Positions 49,803 to 57,547 of a DNA stretch of 64,000 nt are shown here, one piece after another. The DNA is taken from positions 1-64,000 of the forward strand of contig NSLH01000004.1 of NCBI GenBank assembly GCA_002763895.1, read 5' to 3'. This stretch comes from [Chlorobium] sp. 445 (GTDB lineage: Bacteria > Bacteroidota > Chlorobiia > Chlorobiales > Thermochlorobacteraceae). Position 1 is the stretch's first letter. Every line of letters begins with the position of its first letter. The position numbers were made by a program, and so were the translations under genes. The notes beneath the pieces are model-generated. The model was not told the DNA's origin, made no database searches, and saw only the letters and a list, made by a program, of their open reading frames with translations.

Positions 49803-50255
49803 ATGAACTGGTTAAATCAACTCGCCACGCGCTTAGGACTGCTTCGTGCTGAGGTACTTGTGTTATGCTTCGTCATGCTATTTTTTCTCTCTGGTGTTGC
49901 CTTCAAAGTCTTTGTTGGCTACCGCGAGCGCAGTGAGTTAATTGAGAAAGCGCAAGTTCAACTTTTCACTGGCACAGAGTCAGATAGCCTGCTTGCAGCA
50001 GAAGAGCAACTCTACGAGCAGAGTCTTACCAGCGTTGAGCGCGTGCTGAAAGGTCACACAAAACTCAATTTTAACGCTGCTACGGCTGAAGAACTTGAAG
50101 CCTTGCCTGAGATTGGCGCGCTGCTTGCAGATCGGCTTGTGCGTTTTCGTGCATACAAAGGTGGGAAATTGCGCTCCCTCGATGAGCTTTTAGAAGTAAA
50201 AGGTATCACGCCTGAGCGGTTATCTATCCTGAAAACCTATCTTACAGTGGAATGA
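49803..50255 (+). CDS. Membrane-anchored helix-hairpin-helix protein (ComEA-like)
   Basis: 150 residues. One N-terminal membrane helix (LVLCFVMLFFLSGVAFKVFVG) is followed by a charged linker and a C-terminal ComEA-type tandem helix-hairpin-helix: KLNFNAATAEELEALPEIGALLADRLVRF is the first motif, and LRSLDELLEVKGITPERL the second. This fold binds DNA without sequence preference; ComEA anchors incoming DNA at the membrane during transformation. Other competence genes are not in the window. I use ATG 49803; the frame also has a GTG at 49782. 50256-50462 holds no gene. Confidence 0.82.
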   Translation: MNWLNQLATRLGLLRAEVLVLCFVMLFFLSGVAFKVFVGYRERSELIEKAQVQLFTGTESDSLLAAEEQLYEQSLTSVERVLKGHTKLNFNAATAEELEALPEIGALLADRLVRFRAYKGGKLRSLDELLEVKGITPERLSILKTYLTVE

Positions 50256-50462
50256 TGCCAAGATGAGCGACATCAACGCTGGCTTCGACGTGTACAACTT
50301 TGCAAGTCTGCAAGGCATCTTGCCTTGAAAATTGACTGTTCGCTGTTGCACAGTTGGCAGGCTTGGCTGGCGTTCCTGCTCCTACGCATTCTGCGGTGTT
50401 CATTTACAATGAACAAGCACGTGCTACTTCAAAGCATTTTGGTATAACCAAACACAGAGACA

Positions 50463-51326
50463 ATGTCTCAAATCGGAATTTCAATAGAGCATACCTCCAT
50501 TTATCTTGTACATCTCAATCGTGGTGAAGGCGGATGGCATCATGTGCAAGCGTCCAGTGAACTGACATTCAATGTCAATCTTTACAGCGATTTGCTCGAC
50601 AAAGGGCATCCTAAGCTCGTCTCAGAAGTTACGCAGAAATTGACCCAAGCGCTCTCACGGCTTGCGCCTAAGAGACTTGCCGTGGGCTTGAATATGACAG
50701 GCGCTAAATGCTTGCCCATCCAGGTAGAAAAAAACATGCCTGCAGATATGTTTGAGGAAGTCTGCCAGGCAGAAGCTGCGCTCTTTCTGAATGAGCCAGA
50801 GGACTATATTTGGCAGCCTGTGTCAGTAGGGAATGCACTCCACAGCAAGTTTGAGCACTATGTTTTGATTTTTTTGCCCAAGCGCTATCTCACGCGTCTC
50901 AAGATGCTGCTTTTGCCTTCGCAGAAAGAGATTAACCTGATTGATGTGGCACATATTGCACTGCATCACTTGCAAGTTCATCCCAACATGCGTACTGCAC
51001 TTTTGGAAATTGAGTCTGATTATGTAGCATTCAGCTCACTGCTGATGCCTAACCTTGAGACGCTTACCTACACTCCGCTGGAAGTGGAAACCGATGCGGC
51101 TTATTTTGCGCTGTCTGCAATTCAGACACTCTCTGCATCATGTCCAATTAGCGTCATCGGCAGCGCTGCTAGCAACGAAGTGATTTCATTTATCGCTGAT
51201 GCCGCAAAGCTCCCCGTTGCACGTGCGACCTTACCTAAAAACTTTGTTGTTAGCTCGCAAGTTGACAGCCCTGAAAAATATCTCAAAGCAATCGGTTGCG
51301 CTGTAAAAGCGATGAGTTTAGGATAA
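50463..51326 (+). CDS. Unrecognised protein with possible actin-like (PilM-type) fold
   Basis: 287 residues. The opening MSQIGISIEHTSIYLVHLNRG, a glycine-poor central region, ALLEIESDYVAFSSLLMPN in the middle and PISVIGSAASNEVISFIADA near the end resemble the phosphate-binding strand order of actin/PilM-like ATPases, but phosphate loops are degenerate. No membrane segment. It precedes an orphan histidine kinase by 179 bases. The fold is a guess from residue patterning; coding status is solid (long open frame, normal codon use). Confidence 0.55.
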   Translation: MSQIGISIEHTSIYLVHLNRGEGGWHHVQASSELTFNVNLYSDLLDKGHPKLVSEVTQKLTQALSRLAPKRLAVGLNMTGAKCLPIQVEKNMPADMFEEVCQAEAALFLNEPEDYIWQPVSVGNALHSKFEHYVLIFLPKRYLTRLKMLLLPSQKEINLIDVAHIALHHLQVHPNMRTALLEIESDYVAFSSLLMPNLETLTYTPLEVETDAAYFALSAIQTLSASCPISVIGSAASNEVISFIADAAKLPVARATLPKNFVVSSQVDSPEKYLKAIGCAVKAMSLG

Positions 51327-51454
51327 ACAAAGCGCGGGCAACCTCAGTCGGTTTGTCTCAATAGCAGGCTTGTAGGCTCAGAATAGCTTTTAGAGTTTCT
51401 TGAAACCTAGACTTGAAGCCTAGAACCAAGCCATGCGTACTTTACCCTGAGAAA

Positions 51455-51478
51455 CGTTATTGTGTGCGTTATTGTGTG
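51455..51478. repeat. 12-bp tandem duplication upstream of the histidine kinase
   Basis: CGTTATTGTGTG occurs twice in direct tandem, ending 28 bases before the kinase ATG, in its presumed promoter or leader region. Confidence 0.8.
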
Positions 51479-51505
51479 AAAAGTTTCTAACCTGAGAGAA
51501 AGATT

Positions 51506-53028
51506 ATGCCTAGCGTTGCAATTATCGCTCAACCCTCTGTACAAGCCACTTTCCTGATGCGCATCATTACCTTGCAGTCTATGAAGCTGAGCTTTTCACG
51601 CCCGATTTTGTTGATGCTATTGATCCAAGTATTGACATTGCCTATGTGGAAGTGCTTGATGAAGAAAAATGCTTAGAGATCATTGGGCAGTTGCATGAAA
51701 AATTCTGGTCTATGCCTATCGTTGGGTTTTTGCCCAAACCGCGCATGGATTTGGTCATTGAGGCATTTCGTGCTGGGGCAAATGATGTGCTGATTTACTC
51801 AGGCGACATGATGCACGACAGCATAGAAGCTGCAGATTCCGTGCACCGCGCCCTGCGGCAACGACAAAAAATGCTGCTGCGTCAAAACATCTTAATCAAC
51901 TCGCCAAATCTGCCGCCTACTACAGCCCCTGTTCAAAATGGCTTTATCTATCAATTGCCCCAACCTGTCATCGTGATGGATAAACACTTGCGCATTGCTT
52001 CGCTCAATCACGCTGCCGAAGATATCATTGGTCTCAATGAAGCCAATGCATGCGGCAAAGATGTTTCACTCTTTTTTAGTATCTCGGTCGAAGAACGCGA
52101 GAGAATTCTCTCGGGACAGAGCTTCAGAAGTGAAATGCTGGTGCAGCACGGCGATGATGTCAAGACCATCGGCTACTCTATTTCGCCGCGTGTGCGTGAC
52201 AATGGCGAACTCGATGGCGCAGTGATGATTTTCAAGGACATCACCGAAGACCGCCGCAAACGTCAGCAAGCTGAGAAAAACGAAAAAATGCAGACGCTGG
52301 GCGAAATTGCTGCCGCTATCTCGCACGAAGTTAAAAATCCATTGGCTGGCATTAAATCCATGGTGCAAGCGGTGCTCATTGACTTAGATGAAAAATCTGA
52401 GCCTTATCAATATCTCAAACGTGTTTTGCAAGAGGTTGACCGCATCAACAATTTCATTGAGAGCACGTTTGCATTTGCGCGCCATCGCCGTCCACGCATC
52501 ATTCGCAGTGCTATTCCTGAAATTCTGGAGTCCGTCATTGCCTTGATGTCCGAAAACCTTAAGCGCCACAATATTGAACTCGTGCGCGAGTATGCTGAAG
52601 ATTTACCTACCTTACGCGTCGACCCTGACCAAATCCGGCAAGTCTTCTTGAACATCATGCTCAATGCTATTGAAGCGATGGCTGACGTAAATATCGAAAA
52701 GAAAAAACTGAGCATCTCGGTCAAACCTATTACACTCAAACATGGTAAAGAGGAAATCCGATACTTAGATATTCAATTTCAAGACACAGGACCGGGTGTA
52801 CCCGAAGAAGTCCTGACAAAAATTTTTGATCCTTTCTTTACCACAAAGCCCAATGGTACAGGGCTTGGGCTTGCTATCTGCTTCAAGATTGTCAGCGAAC
52901 ACGGTGGTCGAATTGATGTGAGCAACGCTGTGGAAGGCGGCGCTATTGTCTCTGTCAAATTGCCACTTATCTTTAGAACCAGTTACGAAACTTCACCTAT
53001 TGTGGACGCTTTGCAGCACGAGCGTTAA
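51506..53028 (+). CDS. Hybrid-like histidine kinase: degenerate receiver, PAS, HisKA, HATPase (frameshift)
   Basis: About 507 residues when restored. Order: a receiver-like domain (about 1-115), a PAS domain (QLPQPVIVMDKHLRIASLNHAAEDIIG, about 150-260), HisKA with the phospho-accepting histidine in AISHEVKNPLAGIKS, and an HATPase with NIMLNAIEAM (N box), DTGPGVPEEV (G1) and TGLGLAI (G2). The receiver lacks its aspartate: the site reads AYVEVLDEE, with Glu instead of Asp, and the conserved Lys is absent. The break is the T run at 51550-51552 (four expected), which restores QATFPDAHHYLAVYEAELF. No response regulator follows; recQ starts 28 bases later. Confidence 0.88.
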
Positions 53029-53056
53029 GCACGATAACTTTGGGAAAAGGAGCAAG

Positions 53057-54838
53057 ATGATGACACAAGAGTTGGCGACCACGACAGCTTCACCACAGTC
53101 TGCGCGCCCCGATCTTGCCGCCAAAGCCTTAGCCGTGCTCAAAAATGTCTTCGGCTACGATGCCTTTCGTGGCGGACAAGAAAGCGTGATTCTGAGCTTG
53201 CTTAGCGGGCGCGATACGCTCGGCGTTATGCCCACAGGTCAAGGCAAATCGCTCTGTTACCAAGTGCCTGCGTTGATTCTGCCCGGCGTTACACTCGTAA
53301 TCTCTCCACTCATCGCATTGATGAAAGATCAAGTCGATTCGCTTCGCGTGCGCGGCATACCTGCTGCTGCCCTCAACAGCCAAACCAGTCCGGGTGCTGC
53401 ACAAAAAATTTTCCTTGAACTGCGTCATGAGACACTCAAGTTACTCTTCATTGCACCCGAACGCTTGCAAAGCCCCTTATTTATTCAAGCCATGCGTGGC
53501 GTGCAGGTTTCTCTTGTTGCCGTCGATGAAGCACATTGCATTTCCGAGTGGGGATATGACTTTCGTCCAAGTTATCAGAAAATCACCGCTGGACTTGCGC
53601 AGCTGGGCTTACCTAAACGCCCGACCATGCTGGCACTGACTGCAACGGCAACCGAAGAAGTCCTCGAAGACATCAAAACCTACCTTGAACTGCAACATCC
53701 ACATCTCTACATCGGTAGCTTTGAGCGTCCTAATCTTAGTCTTTCCGTCTTTCAACTTGAAAATAAGCGCCAAAAACTCCTTGAAATTTTGCAGAAAGTG
53801 AGCGGTCCTGCCATGGTCTATACCATGAGTCGCCAACTTGCTGAAGAGACCGCAAAATTTCTTTTGCAGCACGGTATTTCCGCCACATATTACCATGCTG
53901 GACTGCGCGATGAAGAGCGCACGCGTATTCAAGAGGCGTATTTCAAAAACGCGTATCGTGTGATTTGTGCTACGAATGCTTTTGGCATGGGCATCAACAA
54001 GCCTGATGTGCGCGTCGTTGTGCATCTTGAGCCTCCCGAAACACTCGAAGCTTACTATCAAGAAGCTGGTCGTGCTGGACGCGATGGGGAAAAATCATTT
54101 GCCGTCTTGCTCTTCTCCAAAAGCGATCTTGAGCGCAGGCGCTACTTTTTGGAAAACAGTTTTCTTTCGCGTGAAGAGGTTGAAACGGTCTTTAAGGAAT
54201 TGCGCACACTAGGCTCGCATATTGAAATGGCTCATGAGACATTTCTTGATATGCTCTACGAAAAATATGGCAAGACCTTCAACCGTATCAAACTTGATGC
54301 TGCGCTTGAGCTTTTGGAACAATATGGCATTGTGCACAATCGTTCTAGCGAAGTCGGCTCTGAGAGCCTTCGCGTGCGCATCAGCCGCAGCGACTTTGAT
54401 GCGTTGCGCCATCGTTCAAAAGACAACGCAGAGAAAAAAGTCTTAGAGCAAATTTTGCGCTCATTTGGCAGCGTGAGTTTTGACCGCACGATAGCATTTT
54501 CGCTTGATACTTTGCGCAAAAAGCAGGCATGAGCACAGCCGAGACTTTACATGTCTTTCAAACGCTGCATCAACGTGGTATTTTGGAATTTTCTTCAAAA
54601 GACTGGCTTTCACTGACCGTGCTGGCAGCGCAACTTCTGCCTAAAAAACTTCCCATAGATTGGGAGTTGCTCGCTCGCCGACGTCAGGCTGCACTCAAAC
54701 GCTTTCGCAACATTGAGCGCTATCTGCACTATACTCTCTGCCGGCGCAATTTCATCCTTGACTATTTCGGCGAAGCACGCTACACAGAAAAAATGTGGTA
54801 TCTGCGATAACTGCTTGGGGCGTCATCAACGCACTTAA
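53057..54838 (+). CDS. recQ: ATP-dependent DNA helicase RecQ (two frameshifts in this sequence)
   Basis: About 594 residues when restored. Motifs: MPTGQGKSLCYQVPAL (Walker A), VDEAHCISEWGYDFRP (DEAH plus aromatic-rich loop), ALTATATEEV, TMSRQLAEETAKFL, ATNAFGMGINKPDVR and YYQEAGRAGRDG. The zinc-binding domain is split: CRR is in the second frame and CGICDNC in a third. Both breaks are A runs: 54527-54531 (six expected) and 54788-54793 (seven expected). Correction gives LRKKAGMSTAETLHVF and RYTEKKCGICDNCLG. There is no HRDC domain, as in the short RecQ form. Start at 53057 has an AAAAGGAG site. Confidence 0.93.
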
Positions 54839-54933
54839 GTACGCCGTAGGAACGCCACATGCAACAATCAGGTTTGAAGTTGCGAAAATACCACCGGTTC
54901 CATCTATCTGCATGTGCATGACCTAACCGCAAT

Positions 54934-56235
54934 ATGCCAAAATTCACAGCTCTTACTTTTTTGCTCTACATTAGCTTGCATGTTGCTACAGGCTTTTACA
55001 TCTACCGCAAATTTGCACGTCTGCTTGAACGCTATGCCATAAAAGACCTTAAGCGCCGCCAACGCCTTGCTGCGATTGTTATCGCACTGCTCATGTCTCT
55101 GCCAACCTTGGGCTTTATACTTAATCGCTTTGAAGTGCTGCGTGATTCGCTGCTTAATCAGACGGTTTTCTTTATTGGCAGTGCATGGATTCTGTGGCTA
55201 CTTATTGCTTTTGCGATTTTCATCCCCGCTGATGGGATTGCCGCACTCTTCAAAGGTGTGGCGTGGCTTGTAAATCGCTGGCTCAAGCCGTGGTATAAGC
55301 GGGTTTTCTTGCCGACGCGCGAGCCAACACCTGTTATCACAGCGCTACCTGATGCGCCAACATCAGAACGCAGCAAAGAAAGTAATGAGAGTTTTCAGCG
55401 CTCACGCCGAGAATTTTTGAAAAAGGTCGCTCCGCTCACACTAGGTTTTGCTGCGCCCAGCGTTATTACAGGATACAGCATCATCAACAATCGCACAGAT
55501 TTTATTGTCAATCAGATGACGCTGCGCTTTCCGAATTTGCCTTCCGCATTGCGCGGTTTGAAGATTGCACAAGTCAGCGATATTCATTCAGGTCCATATA
55601 TGACGCAGCGACAGATGGAAGAGATTGCTGAAGCCGTCAATGCGTTTCATCCTGACCTTGTTGCGCTCACAGGTGATTTTATTGCCAGTCAGAAAGAAGA
55701 AATTGAGCCATTTGTGAAAGGCTTTCGAGGCTTAAAATCCACATTTGGCACATTTGCCTGTGCGGGCAACCATGACGAGTGGGTCGGCATTGACTTTTTC
55801 ACAGAAGCTATGGCAGCGCATAAAGAAATTTTACTACGCAATGAAACACGTGTGCTGACCATTAGCGGTGAGAAACTCAATGTTATCGGCATTGACTTTG
55901 CGCGCTCTAATCCCGCTCTGTTAGAACATGCCTTAAAGAGTGCCAATCCTGAAGGGTTTAACTTGCTCCTTTGCCACTACCCTGACTATTTTACTACCGC
56001 AAAAGCTGCTGGCATTGATCTGATGCTTGCAGGGCACACACATGGCGGACAAATTTCGTTAGATGCCGCTGGTCTTGAGTTCTATCCGATTGATTTGTTC
56101 TACAAGTATCCGCGCGGGCTATATGAGGAAGGTAAAGAGGGTGGTCAGAAGCTCTATGTCAATCTTGGCGTTGGTTTTTCAGCGACGCCTATCCGCACAG
56201 TTTCACCTGAAATTGCAGTAATTACGCTAGCTTAG
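54934..56235 (+). CDS. Membrane-bound metallophosphoesterase (YkuE-like) with internal Tat motif
   Basis: 433 residues. Three membrane helices occupy about 5-24, 44-63 and 76-105. A twin-arginine motif SRREFLK (157-163) followed by a hydrophobic stretch (APLTLGFAAPSVITGY) then leads into the calcineurin-like phosphoesterase domain: AQVSDIHSG, ALTGDFI, AGNHDEW, LCHYPDYF and AGHTHGGQIS, which supply the two-metal site. The topology puts the catalytic domain outside the cytoplasmic membrane. Related enzymes hydrolyse phosphodiesters or UDP-linked lipids; substrate unknown. Confidence 0.88.
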   Translation: MPKFTALTFLLYISLHVATGFYIYRKFARLLERYAIKDLKRRQRLAAIVIALLMSLPTLGFILNRFEVLRDSLLNQTVFFIGSAWILWLLIAFAIFIPADGIAALFKGVAWLVNRWLKPWYKRVFLPTREPTPVITALPDAPTSERSKESNESFQRSRREFLKKVAPLTLGFAAPSVITGYSIINNRTDFIVNQMTLRFPNLPSALRGLKIAQVSDIHSGPYMTQRQMEEIAEAVNAFHPDLVALTGDFIASQKEEIEPFVKGFRGLKSTFGTFACAGNHDEWVGIDFFTEAMAAHKEILLRNETRVLTISGEKLNVIGIDFARSNPALLEHALKSANPEGFNLLLCHYPDYFTTAKAAGIDLMLAGHTHGGQISLDAAGLEFYPIDLFYKYPRGLYEEGKEGGQKLYVNLGVGFSATPIRTVSPEIAVITLA

Positions 56236-56244
56236 GTGAAGGCG

Positions 56245-56367
56245 TCAGAGGAGCTGTGCGCCTGCGCACAGACTTGAAATTTTCCACAAAATTTTGTAAA
56301 ACTTTTTTGAGGCAAGTTTCGTTACATATAGTGCCCTGCAGTTTATGGTTTCTGCAAGGCTTTTCAT
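56245..56367 (-). CDS. Possible 40-aa protein with a perfect ribosome binding site
   Basis: On the minus strand AAGGAGGTG (56372-56380), a complete Shine-Dalgarno sequence, stands six bases before an ATG at 56367. The frame encodes 40 residues, MKSLAETINCRALYVTKLAS followed by a basic, aromatic segment ending in a hydrophobic tail, and stops at 56245. It lies downstream of trpS on the same strand. No family recognised. The alternative is that the same bases are an anti-Shine-Dalgarno sequence in a plus-strand RNA ending at the terminator 56382-56411. Confidence 0.33.
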   Translation of the reverse strand: MKSLAETINCRALYVTKLASKKFYKILWKISSLCAGAQLL

Positions 56368-56381
56368 AGAGCACCTCCTTA

Positions 56382-56411
56382 AAGGTCGCCGATCCCAAAA
56401 TCGGCGGCCTT
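56382..56411 (+). terminator. Rho-independent terminator
   Basis: AAGGTCGCCGAT (from 56382) and ATCGGCGGCCTT (56400-56411) form a 12-bp stem with one G-T wobble and a 6-base loop, followed on the plus strand by AATTTTTTC. It stops plus-strand transcription from the phosphoesterase gene. On the minus strand no T run follows, so trpS transcripts may pass. Confidence 0.85.
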
Positions 56412-56440
56412 AATTTTTTCGAGCGCTTTGAAGTAGTTTT

Positions 56441-57459
56441 TTATCCCAACTTCATTGTTTCGCGCACTTCTTGCATAGTCTGGCGAGCTACGCTGCGGGC
56501 GCGCTCTTCACCGGCGAGCAAAATTTCATGCACTGTTTTTGGTTTGGCAGCAAGTTGCGCGCGGCGTTCTAAAATCGGCTCCAGAAAGGTTGAAATACTG
56601 GATGCACACATTTTTTTGCAATCCACACAGCCTAATGCACCGCTGCGACAATCGCGTGCAATTTCAGCGGTCTGTGTCTCTTCGGTAAATTTTTTGTGAT
56701 AGGCAAAGACCGTGCAGACCTCAGGATTACCTGGGTCACCTTTGCGCACCTTCTGTGGATCAGTTACTGCAGAGCGCATTTTTTCATCACCTCATCGGGT
56801 GTGTCAGAGAGCAAAATCGTATTGCCCAGCGATTTGGACATCTTTGCTTTGCCATCAAGACCGACAAGGCGCGCAAACTTTGTGATTTTGCCTTCAGGTT
56901 CCGGAAAAACGCTCTTGCCATTTGGCTTCGGATATTGCTGGTTGAATCGTCGGGCAATCTCACGCGTGATTTCAATATGCGGCAGTTGATCTTCACCGAC
57001 GGGCACGATTTCACCTTTGTAGAGCAGAATGTCTGCGGCTTGCAAGACCGGATAGCCCAAATGACCATAGACCACAGTTTCTAATGCCAAATCTCGCACT
57101 TGCTCTTTGAGCGAGGGATTGCGTTCCAAGCGTGAGCTTGTAATCAGCATTGAGAAAATGAGGAACAGTTCGGTGTGCTCTTTGACTTGCGATTGCCGAA
57201 ACACGGGGCTTTTTTCAGGGTCAATGCCACAGGCAAGCCAATCAATGATCATCTCAATCGTGTTCTCGTAGAGGTGTGTCGTATCTAGGTTTGTGGTCAG
57301 CGAGTGGTAATCGGCGATGAGATGAAAGTTTTGGTAAGCAGGTTCACCGTTCGGCAGCCGTTCATTTTGCAGCGCCACCCAATTTTCTAGTGCCCCAGCG
57401 TGATGTCCCAAATGCAATTTACCGGTGGGACGCATACCGCTAAGAATGCGTTTGCTCAT
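56441..57459 (-). CDS. trpS: Tryptophanyl-tRNA synthetase (frameshift in this sequence)
   Basis: About 339 residues when restored; class I synthetase charging tRNA(Trp). Motifs: SGMRPTGKLHLGHHAG (HIGH equivalent at the N-terminus), VPVGEDQLPHIEITREIARRFN and KMSKSLGN. The break is the T run at 56779-56784 (plus strand): seven instead of six gives TPDEVMKKMRSAVTDPQKVR, matching the family exactly. The second frame continues with the four-cysteine-like segment CTVFAYHKKF and GCVDCKKM. Lies 88 bases downstream of bamA. Confidence 0.94.
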
Positions 57460-57547
57460 TTGGTTAAAACTGTTTTGTTGAGAGCACGGCTGCGCTGCAT
57501 GTCAAAGCGTAATGTGGCATCAGGTTCTTCATTGAATGACCTATTGG

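Noticed and set aside
56372-56380. Fragment of a 16S rRNA gene (CACCTCCTT)
   Set aside because: Only nine bases match; flanking bases bear no resemblance to the rRNA 3' end.
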